Source: Chiridota heheva
Taxonomy: Eukaryota > Echinodermata > Holothuroidea > Apodida > Chiridotidae
DNA length: 64,000 nt
Reading direction: 5' to 3'
Assembly: GCA_020152595.1 (NCBI GenBank)
Contig: JAIGNY010004484.1
Span: 294,501-358,500, forward strand
Shown: positions 40,701 through 52,700 of the stretch, in pieces
Layout: every line of letters begins with the position of its first letter
Position numbering within the stretch: the first letter of the stretch is position 1
Notes under the pieces: model-generated
What the model saw: the letters and a program-made list of their open reading frames with translations, nothing else
What the model was told of the DNA's origin: nothing
Databases searched by the model: none
Translations under genes and position numbers: made by a program

Positions 40701-43700
40701 ACTGTGGGGTTCATGCTAGCATGGCAATTTGCACAGTTTACCCTACTGACCCAGGTAATAACCCACATATTTGCAATATCTAGGATGCTTTTCACCCAAA
40801 TATTGAAGTAGATCTTCTATTTAAAATAATATCTTGTATAAACAGTTTTATTTTGTTGATGTTTAAATGTTCTCAATTATAACTTCAAGAAAAGACTTAT
40901 TTTTGTTGTAAATGCATCACAACTTTGAACAGAAATGGATTTCTTAAGAAAATTTATCTTGTGAAGGACACGATTCACAGACATATACTGTAGATTTGAA
41001 ATGCCTTTTAGGAAGAGTTTTCAATTTTACCAGAAAGGTCTTTGAATTTCGAGAGAAAATCTCTTTAGCCTCCAGGTAATATCCAATAAAATACTTATTG
41101 AGAAAAAAAGAAAATGTGTATAAGATTCCAAAGACTTTAAACTGAAACATCCAGATATTATTGAATCCAATATTGATACTTATGCATAATCCTTTGATGT
41201 TCTTATTTACAGTCAAACAAATGTATATTTACTCAATTTGACTCAATGTCAGAAAGCAGATGATAGTCTCACAAGTTTGTGCTTCTTTGTTTTATGTAAA
41301 GCTTGTGACAGATTTGATCAATTGCTAACACATGTGTGCACAGTCAATTTAATCTCCAAACAGCTTTGGTTTTGACATCAGCTGTCACCAGCTGTATTTA
41401 CACATTTTAATGGACAATAACTTGGTCTTTTGGATTGGGGGCATGGCCTCATGAAACAGACATGTGTGAAAGCCTTGCTTATTGTTTAGTTTCACCAAGG
41501 ATGTGTTCATACATCCTTGGTTTCACATCATATGATTGGTGCATTTTCAGACAAACTAATTGAAAGAAAGGATGAACAATGTTAGAGTATAATTAATAGG
41601 AATGCTGCAAAGAATAAATTGCTTCTTATAAAATACTATTAAACGACGGTAGACCATAAATATATTTTGTATGCGAAACTTGACTTGAAAATGGCAACTC
41701 CTTATTCCATCTTCATATGATATCAGCTTTACTAAGTTGAGCTTCAACATCATTGATGTTCTGGTATAGATTTCTTGCAACTTGAGATTAAAAACTGTAT
41801 GTTCTTGTGTACAAAGATATACAACCTATGATTTTCATAATTATTTCCATGCTTTAATCTCTTATCCTTCCAGGCCCTCACCATTTTTGCTACTTATGCA
41901 TTAGGCTTCATAGACTCACATCATTTCAGGTGTATACTTCAGGGTCAGACTGTAAGTATATGCAAACATTCATTTTACACTAAGTATCGTTTTTATGCTT
42001 TATTGTACCACAACCTTTGACTTTTGCAATTTATACCATGAGTGACATCTATCTATTGCTGCTATTTTCAACCCCTCCTTATGGCTAATTGTTACAGTAC
42101 ACTTCACTTATCTAGCTAGAATATTTATTTATTTATTTATTTCATTTTTTCACATATTTATACAGGGTGACCTGTTCAGCAACAGTGTTGGTCTTCCACA
42201 AGGTCCTCTTGTATACATAAAAGCTTATAGTACAGAAAATATAAAACATTGAATTTAAACATGTTAAAAACGAGCGAGCATAATACTTGGTATGAATAAA
42301 ATAATGATAGTGACATTCAAAGCAAATGAAAAAGAAATAAGTAAAAATTATTAACAAAATTGCTAAAATAAATCAATTACTTGAAGCATATCAAACAAAT
42401 GAAAAAGTTATACAAATGGCATAAAAAAAAAAAAACATAACAAATTAGAAACTAGTAAAATTGTAACCATAAGGTAAAAAAGTGAAAAATATGTAAAAAT
42501 CTTAGCATTGAAAGAAGTAAGAGGATAAGACTTTAAGGATAAATCTTTAATTGGGTGGTAAGTGTCAGTTGTTTGATTTGGCTCTTAAAAATGGCTCAGG
42601 AATGACAACATTTCAAATCCTATTGTTTCATAATTAACTTCCTCTAAATAAAAATCTTAAGCTATTGGCCCTCGATTTGCCATGTCGATCAAACTGCTGA
42701 ATCAAAATGTTTAAAATGTTTACAAAGATAGTTTGGTGCTAGTTCATTTATACATTTATATATCATTATACAATTATTATGAAAAAACTTCTGAGGTAAA
42801 GGCAACCAATTTAGCGTTAAGAAAAGATTATCAGAATGCTTGTCCCATTTAGCATTACATATCATTCGTAACCCTTGTTTTTTGTTATTCATAAAGGTTA
42901 TTACTGCTCGTAAGTGAGGCACCTGACCAAACAGGTTAACAAACATGAAATGAGGATTAACAATGGCATTGAATAAAAAAGATTATTCATTCGAGGTACA
43001 CATGATTTTATACGCTGCAGAAAGCCAATTTCACTTGAGACCTTTTTTGAAATATTATCAACATGGTTGTAGAAATTCAAATTTGAATCAATCTCACCAC
43101 CTAATATCTTGGCGAATTCTACCATTTTGAGTCTATTGCCATTTACAAAAACATTTACAGGTTCATTCTGAACACTACATAACTTGTTTGTGGAACCAAT
43201 AAGCGCAATCTTAGTTTTATCGACATTTAATACTAGTTTATTATTTAAGCATGCAGCTAGGTCATTCATAGCAATTGTAGCGAAGATGGTATATCTTGAT
43301 GGTTGTTGCAAGCTACATGAAATGTCGTACCATCTGCATACATATCTACTTTAACATTATGAATTGACTTTGGTGGGTCACTAATATACATAGAAGATAA
43401 AAAGCACATTACGAATTGACTTTGGTGGGTCACTAATATACATAGAAGAAAAAAAGCACATTATGAATTGACTTTGGTGGGTCACTAATATACATAGAAG
43501 AAAAAAAAGTGGGCCTATTATACTGCCTTGTGTGATACCTATATCAATAGTCTTGATGACAAAATACTATTCTTGTATGACACTTTTTGTTGTCGATTAG
43601 CAAGGTATGATTTAAACCAGCAAAATTAAATGATTGGTAGTATCAAAAACTTTACATAAATCAATTAAAACAATAGCATTAGGTTTTCTGTTTTCTAAAT

Positions 43701-46700
43701 TTTTTAAACAATCATCAACGAGTTTTAGCAGTGCCGTACAGAGAGAATGCTTGGGGTGGAAACCAGATTGATTTTCATAGATAATATTAAATCTGGTCAG
43801 ATATGAATAAAAGTAATTAAAAACCTACTTTTCTAAAATCTTAGAGAGTACTGGTAAAATAGGGATTGGTTGATATTTTGTAACATCATTTAAAGACTTA
43901 AAAATGGGTATTACATTTGCTTCTTTCCATACACTAGGCATGCTATTTGTACTTACAGATAAGGTAATAATCTTAGTAATAGATGGTACAATAATATGCT
44001 TTGCGACTTTTAATATTTCGCAGCTTATAGCATTAAGACCAGTAGCTTTTTTGTATGACCTTTTGTCTGTTTTCTTGGCAACGAAAAGCTCAGTGATGTA
44101 GAGAATTTTAAATGACGGATTATTACCATCCCTAACATTTTCAGTAGTTGCATCATTATGATTATCAATACCAGTGATAACAGTGTCATTTTTTGGTGCA
44201 ATAGACTTGACAATAGAGGTAAAGAAAATATTAAATATTAAATTCATTAGCTATGTCTGTTGTTCCTTATTTCTTCACCTTCTTTAAGGATAGTAGCTGG
44301 CAGTGTACTCTTTTTATTAGGGATGATCGTTTTGAAAGTTTTCCAGACATTGTGTGGGTTTTCAGCTAGGCTTTCAGCAAGGCTTTTAGCAATATAGTTT
44401 GCTTTAGCCAGCCTGAGAGCACCAGTAACCTCATTACGCAAGGTTCTGTACCTTTGCCACTCTTTGGGATTGCTCATCTATCTAGCTGTTTGCAAGAGTT
44501 AATCTTGATTATTCATAAGGTTAACAATGTCACTGTTTATCCAGGGACATGCATTTTTTCTTACTCATATTTTTTCCTTAGGCATTGGTGCATGTTTGTC
44601 AAAGACACGCATAATTAATGAATACCATTTTGTTAATACTTTATCAACATTGTCATTCTCAAATATTGTGCACCAGTTGATGCTCAAGAGGTCTTGCAAA
44701 CTCATATCCTCATTAAAATCTTCAAAATGTCTATAAATTAATTAATTGCACTCTTTACTGGTGGATGTTATAACAATTACTGTAAATACAAGATAATGGT
44801 CACTAACCGATGTTGGAAAATCAACAAACAGCCATGGACAGCCATGAAGAGAACATGGATTGTTCGATTCCATTCTTGTAAGACACGATATCCCACACAA
44901 TCCTATTCATGTGAACACTGACCTTAATGCCATCTGTATCTCTATCTCCCTCCACAAAACCTTCACTCCTTGCATTATCTATCTTTCCCCGATGCCAACG
45001 TTCAGCCAACTAGCTTTAACAACATCATCTCTCAGCTCCTCTCCCCTTTTATCCTTCTTGGTGACTTCAAGACTCACAACCTCTTGTGGGGCTCCAATAC
45101 TACCATATCCAGAGGCAAGCTTGTCGGAAACACCTACCTTCACCCTGCCACAGGCTCCCTCATCTGTATTGACCTGTCTATCTGTTCCCCCAACCTCCTT
45201 AATTTTAGCTGGAAGGTCAATGCTGACCTCTGTGGTAGTGACCGTTACCCTCTCCTAATTCACTCCAACATTCAAGCCCCCACTGACCACACCCCCAACT
45301 GGAATTTTAAGAAAGCCAAGTGGCCCCTTTTCGAAACCCTCTGCAACTCTCACCTCTCCCTCCATCTCCTCGAGGGTGAGGAACCCATGTCAAACTTCAG
45401 TAACCTCCTTATCAAGATCGCCACCTGCTTCAATCCCAAAACTTCCAAACTTGCTAACTACCCTCCAACCCCTGGTTCAACGATGATTGTAAAACTGCCA
45501 TCAAAAACAGGAAAAAAGCCCTCAGGAACTCAAAACGAACCCGACCACTCACAACCTCAACCTCTTTCTCATCAGCCATACCAAAGCCAGGCGCACTATC
45601 AAGGACAGTAAAACCAAAACTTGGAACAACTTCATCTCTTCTCTTACCACCAACACCCTCTCCAAGAAAATTTGGAGTATGGTAAACAGCTTCCATGGCA
45701 GAATGGGCAAGTCTTCGATCTCCCATCTCTCCTGGAATGGTAATCTTTTCACCGGGAAAAGGGATATTGCTAACCCCCTTTCCACCTCTTTCAGCAACAT
45801 CTCGTCCTCTGCCAACTACTCCCAATGCTTTCAAAGCCAAAAAAGCTTGTGAATTATTACCCGGAGTATTACCTTTCCCTCCGACAACACCGAGAGCCAT
45901 AACACCCCTCTCACCCTATCTGAATTAAAGCAAGCCTTCCACAATGTTGGCTGCACCCCAATTGCCCAGATACGTTCCCTTCCAGTTTCTGAAACACCTC
46001 TCCAACAAGGCCACCGCTACCCTTCCCACCATCCTCAACTACATTTGGTCCTCCCACTCCTTTCCCCTTATCTGGAGGACAGCTATAATCACCCCTTCCC
46101 CAAACTAGGGAAGAACAGCACTGACCCATCCAGCTACCACGCTTCCTCTAACTCCTATCCCCATGAAGAGGGCCTCTCCCAAGGCAGCATCCTCTCCACT
46201 ATTCTCTTCAACCAGAGCATTAACAACATCACGAACAACCTTGGCCCCAACATCAAATGTGCCTTCTACGTGGATGACTTCACCATCTCCTATTCCTCCC
46301 CTAGCTTTTCGCTTGTCAGAAATATGCTCCAACTTAGCCTCAACTGGCTGCAAGACTGGTGCAACAATAACGGTTTTAGATTCTCCAAGGACAAGACAGT
46401 CTGCATGCACTTCTGTCATTTCAACAACTTTCACCCCAACCCGAACCTCGTACTTTATGGCAATCGCATCCCTAAAGTTGACCACACTAAATTCCTGGGT
46501 CTAACCCTAGACCCCAAGCTCTCCTATAAGCAAAACATCACCAACATGAAACAGAAATGCAACAGCTCCCTCAACATTCTCCGCCTCCTCTCCAACACCA
46601 CTTGGGGTGCAGACCCCCATGCTCTCTTCAAAATCTTCAATCTCACCATTCGTGCCAAGCTCGACTGTGGCAATACAACTCTTACCTCAACCACATTAAC

Positions 46701-49700
46701 ACCATCCAAAATGAAGCCCTCAGGCTTTGCCTACATGACCTCCTCCATCACCGGCCTTCACATGGAAGCCAATGAATCCCCCTTTCTGCTAAGGTGTAGA
46801 AAGCTTAGCCTTTTCTACGTTTTTTTCCTTCAATCACTCCCGATACATGCTAAGAACTCATTGTATTTACTTCAAGTTATACCTTACCTTCCATGCTATA
46901 ATAATGCAATCTGGTCACACGACCTGATTCTAACGCACTTCTAACCGACCCTAAAAGACGCAGTAGCCAGCCAAGCCCTGACCTCCACTCTTTTTCAGCG
47001 CGTTGTTGCCACTAACATCGCTGAAAACTGGTCATTTTTATTTTATTTTTAATTAACCTTTCTAACTCTTTTCTCTTTGGCAGCTTCTACCTGGAGGGTT
47101 TTTTACGCTGCCCGTTCTCATCTGGTTCGCCTTTTCAAGTCTTCCGAGATAAGGGTGAGGTAGCCATGGGTCCGAGATTTCTTCGGCCGACCTACACGAC
47201 TTTACCCGTGTAGCCTACACTAGGATAGCGGGTTTTTGTCTCCATTCGTACAAAGCGAGTGGCTAGTTCGAGAGCGTCCTACTCTCGTGGTGGGTGTTTT
47301 AAGTCCTAGAGCACAAGTTGTGCCTGTCTAGGGGACCTCTCGCCCCGGGAATTAGTCTATTTCTCCCTTAGCCCCACCCGCCTCGAGGTGACCCTAGCGT
47401 TATACTATGTATAGTGTTTAGCACGTTAGGATATTTTAGTACACCTTCTCGTATGCATTAGGCCAATTTCGATTTTGGCGCATGCGCATTGGGTCGTAGT
47501 CACCGCTGGGTAAACGTGGGGTCGCCCTGTAACAACTCTAGGGAGCTACAGTTGTTACAAGCAAGCTTATTTTCGTTTTCACGTTAACAGCATATGAATA
47601 TTTTTATTTTTCTTACACAGATTTGAGATAAAATATTTAATTTTCAGGATTGAAATTGGGGTGTTGGAGAGACCGTGGGTGGGTCTCTCCGACGACCTAA
47701 TTACAGGGAAAATAATTTTTCCTTTTTATCTTTACAGACCTCAAGTACACGGTGGTTGGTGTTTCCCACGCTACCCGGCGCTTGTAAAGTCATTACGTTG
47801 GATCGTTTTTCGGGTTTCTAAAGTTTTTCAGATAGAAAATTTTTTCGTTTAAATTTTTTCTCTTAAAGCAAGTGTTGTTGTTCTGTTTAGAATGCTATGC
47901 CTCGTCTCTCTTTAGCGTGTCCGTAAGATCATAGTTACTTTGCCGTATTTAGGTTTGTACGCATGGACATACGTTCTTCTCTTAAGAAATTTATTTTTCA
48001 GTGAAAATTTTTTCTGTTTAAGAAAGTTTTGATGTTCTGTTTAGACTGCTATGCCTCGTCTCTCTTTAGCGTGTCCGTAAGATCATACTTACTTTGCCGT
48101 ATTTGTGTATGTACGCATGGATATATGTTCTTCTCTTTTCAGATATAAAAGAAATTTACTGAGAAGGTTACGCTCTTAGAGGTGTTGCGCCTAGAGCGGT
48201 AACGGTAAGAGAGAGAGAGAGAGAGAGAGATAACCTCTTAGGGGCGTTAACGCGTCGCCTAAGTTGTAGTAAGATCCTATTGATGGGTCGATAAGGTTCA
48301 GTTGGACGGTCCCAGACGGTTCCGCAGCTCTATTTGCGGACATAGTGCGGTTCCGGGGGCCGGTTCCATAAACACGGTTCCATAAACACGGTTCCATACG
48401 GTTCCGTTGGACAGTCCCTGACGGTTCCGCAGCTCTATTTGCGGGCATTGTGCGGTTCCGGGGACGGTTCCATACGGTTCCGGGAGTCCATACGGTTCCG
48501 CAGCCCGTTGTTACGGGGCGGACGGTTCCATTGGACGGTTCCGTGATCCATACGGTTCCGCGGCCCGTTGTTACGGGGCGGACGGTTCCATTGGACGGTT
48601 CCATACGGTTCCGGCCCGTTGTTACGGGCGGACGGTTCCATACGGTTCCGCGGCCTGTGTTTACACGGTCCGTATTTAACAGATTAACGCATAGTATGCG
48701 GTTTAATCGTTATACCCACTAGCTACAAGCTACGTGGTCAGGTGACAGGTGACATTCTTAAAAAGAAGTATAGCATTGGCAGCTATTTTCTTCTTGGTCC
48801 CATAGCCATTAGCTACGCAGTTCCACGGCTCGTGTGAACGCATTTAAGACTGTCACGTTGAAGCGTTATAAGTTCCGTATTTATTTTCACCAGTATCATG
48901 GACATGGAGGACAGGTCCCCGAGTGTCGATGTTTTACACACCCAGGATGTCCCGCGATGCGTAGCGTGCAAACGCTTCTTTAAATTACGCTCCGGTGACA
49001 TCCATCTCACGTGTTATGCGTGCAGATTATGCTGCGAGTCAAATCCCTGTACTCTTTGCAGCGATTGGGATCTAGCGGCGTGGTCGGAGCACAGACTCCA
49101 CCGCGACCGGTACTTTCAAAGAGCGGCGGAGAAAGTGGAGAAGCGACGGTCCGATAGGCCCTCTTCGTCTTCCCCCCCGCCGCCGCCACCCAGGCTTAAA
49201 GTGCACCCACCTCCCGTTCCGGGAGGCGCGGCCGCCGCCCGCTCTCAGCGGGGCACCTCTTGAAGGGCCCCCTCAACTGAGCAAGCGTACGCTAACACGT
49301 ACTCTAGTGGTGCCTAACACTGTGTCGGAGCCCTCCCCTCCCGTCTCCCCGTTAGGGTCTCCCGAAGAGCGAGGCAGACCCCGGAGGAGGGACAGGGATC
49401 GGGACAGTGCACACAAGGAGAGGCAGAGTCAACGTCACAGGTCCTCTTCCTCATCCTCTTCCTCATCCTCCCCTGAGCATAGGAGGAGACATAGGAAGCG
49501 GCAGGAAAGTCAGGGCCACCCCTTCGAGGATCCCGCTTTTCAGGACACACTCAAGAAAACACTTGAGACTTTGGTGTCGCAGGCTCTGGAGCGGAGACTA
49601 TCGTCTCCTGCTTTTCACCCCCCCGGCAGCTGCCACTGCCGCGGCTTGACACCCCCCTGACCCTGAGTTCTTGGAGGAGGATGCCCTCGACATCTACCCC

Positions 49701-52700
49701 TCGGGAGAGGAAGTCGATTTTCTGGACGGCGCGGGAGAATCCCCGATGCACGGGACTCCTCCCGCCGCCCCGGTTCCAGTCGTCCCCAGTGCCGATCTTA
49801 CGATGCCGTTTGCACCGGATATGGCCTCCGTATCCTACCAAATATCGGACGAGTCTCAACGTAGACTGCTAAGCTCAGCCCCAAGGGATGCTACGCCACC
49901 GGCTAAGAATTTCCCCATTGATGCCTCCCTGATCTACAGGATTAGACATTAGGCTAGGGTCCCGGATAGGGACTGGGCGGCCTTCAACCGGGACGTTGAT
50001 CGGGCCACACAGGTCCGGCCTACGGATTTTCGGGAGGTCATACGGCCTCCCGGAGGCAGTGTGGCAACTCCTCCGCCAACCGGCGAGCGGCACCGCAGCT
50101 GTGTCTGGCTTGGACAAGGCTCCAAAATTTCTGGATCCTGCGGTCCAGCGGAGGGAAGCTTCCCTATTAGCTGTCGACCGGGCCGTCCGACGGGGTTATA
50201 AGTACCAGGCCCTTGCCGTATGGGTAACAGAAGGCTTAGACTCGGTCTTGCACAGGCATCTTCCGGCCGACGTCCTTACACATACCCTGCCTCTGTTAAC
50301 TGGACTCTCGGATTTGCTCGACGCGACAGTTGACCAACTTGCCCGAGCCTCCACTAAGACGGTCCGGGAGAGACGCGAGAATATTCTCCCTCTCCTTGGA
50401 CTCTCGGCCGTCACTCAGGCGGACGTTCGGCGGTTGCCAACTGAGGGTCGGGACCTATTTGCTGGTCACTTCCGAGATGTTCTGTCGCGCCAAGCTGGCC
50501 GCCAGGACGATCTTCGGAAGACTCAGAAGCTGTTAGCGAAGCAAAGCCTTTCTCTTCTCTTCCCACTCATCGCCACCCTTCAACCCCCGTTTAGCGGGGC
50601 CGGGGTGCGGCTAGCCGGCGACGCTTCCGACGTCGCAGTGCCACTGTCACGGCGCCCTCTTCAGCTCCTCCCTCTCGTCAGGAGTCCACTTTGTGGACCA
50701 GCAGAGGGGCAGGTGCGGGGACCAGTCGACGCTCCTTCCCCGCTGCACGCAGAGCGGGTACCTCTTCCCGAGGGAAGGGGAAGGCCAGGGGCCGGCGTTT
50801 TTGACCCACCCCCGACTGCCCCCGTTGAATGGGGCTTCAGTCGGGGGGCGTCTACAGGAATTTTCAGAGGCTTGGGAGAGTATCACCACCGACAAGTGGG
50901 TGCTCCGAACCATTCGGCAGGGTTACCGTCTAGAGTTCACGTCTCCCCCGCCTCAGGGAGGGGTCTTTCGACCCACTCCCACGCCTCGTCTGGGCGACCA
51001 CACCGAGTTGTTGAGGTCAGAAATCGGGGAGTTGCTGGCGAAGAACGCCATCACCTTCATCCCGAACCCTCCCAGGAACCTCGTAATGTCCACGTTTTTT
51101 CTCGCCCCCAAGAAGGGGAACAAGTGGCGCCCGATAATCAATCTCAGGCCACTCAACAGGTTCATCCGACCATTGAAGTTCAAGATGGAGACTCTTCGCT
51201 CCATCCTCCCTCAGTTGACGAGGGGCCTGTGGGCCACCTCCGTCGACCTCGCGGACGCATATCTCCATGTGCCGATGTTCGAGGAACACAGGCGTTTTCT
51301 GGCGTTCCAATTTGAGGGAATGACGTACACGTTCAGGGCGTTGCCCTTCGGCTTTCGACTGCCCCAGGGTCTTCACCGGATTACGAGGGTTCTAGCGGCC
51401 TTCTTACGAAGGCAAGGCATCCGAATCTTTATGTACCTCGACGACTGGCTGATCGTTGCGATAGACGCAGCCACCGTCGCGAGACACACGAATGTGGTCA
51501 TACGGGTGGCACAGGACTTAGGGTGGGTGATCAACCTCGCCAAATCCAACCTTGTTCCGTCTCAGACTCCCACTTTTCTGGGGCGGTCCTGGATTTTCCT
51601 CGCGGTCGTATTCGGCCGACGGCGGAACGGATCCTTGCCGTGAGGGCGGGAGCCGGCGTCCTTCTCTCGTTACCCGGCCTCGCCGGCGAGAGCCTGGCTG
51701 GTATTCTTGGGGTACCTAGCCAGCCTCGTAGATGTGGTCCCCATGTGCAGGTTTTACATGCGGGATCTACAATTTCATCTACTGAGTCATTTCGTACCAT
51801 CCAGGAGAGACCTCAGCGTCCTCGTTCCCGACGCTGGCGGTGGTCCCCACATTTAGTGGTGGTGCGTCCACTCTCACCTGTCACAGGGAGCGATTTTCCG
51901 CCCGTCAGACCCTCGATGTCGGTGGTGACCGATGCGTCTTTGACGGGGTGGGGAGCGCATTTAGCGTGGTCCCAGGTCGCGGGATTTTGGACGGGCGCTT
52001 GTTGCGATCGGCACATCAATCTGTTGGAACTAGAGGCGGTAAGCCGGGCTCTTGTTCGCTTCCTACCTCAGGTCCGGAACAAGACTGTTCTCATACGCAC
52101 GGACAACACCACGGTAGTGGCGTTTATCAACAGACAGGGAGGCACGAGATCCAGGAGCCTTTGGATCTTAGCCAAGTCCCTTCTGTCTTGGTGCATGTAG
52201 AACAAGGTCACGCTCCAGGCGGTCCACCTACCAGGCACGGAGAACACGATTGCAGATCTGTTGTCCCGCCTCCGGGGAGCCCCCACAGAGTGGGCTCTTC
52301 TCCCGCGGGTGGCCGAAGTGATCTGCTTAAGCTTCGGTCTCCCGGACGTGGATCTGTTCGCGTCCGTGGACAACCACAAGCTACCAATTGTTTGCGCTCT
52401 CACACCCGACTTGAGAGTCTGGGCGGTAGACGCGTTCATGATCAGGTGGACCCACTTCGTGGGCTACGCCTTCCCGCCGTTTGCTCTCGTGCCGAGAGTA
52501 CTGAACAAGGTGGTGTCCGATCAGTGTTCCATGTTTCTTCTGGTGGCTCCCAATTGGCCCGGCCAACTGTGGTTCCCTCAGCTGCTCCATCTTGTCGCAG
52601 GTTTCCCGTAACGAACTTCCGGTCACGGACGAGTTAGTCTCCATACCGGGTTCGGCGAGCTGCACCACAATCCAAGAGCGCTCCATTTGACTGTGTGGCC

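Noticed and set aside
45454-45900. Gly/Val-rich antisense frames in the I-like LINE
   Set aside because: Shadows of the C-rich sense coding strand.
50953-51376. Antisense reading frames across the DIRS RT
   Set aside because: Shadows of a GC-rich coding region; the sense frame carries the RT motifs.
51840-52637. 265-residue plus-strand frame overlapping RNase H
   Set aside because: It is the off-frame of RNase H; the real motifs ([14 protein letters not shown] and others) are in the frame of 51523-52611.
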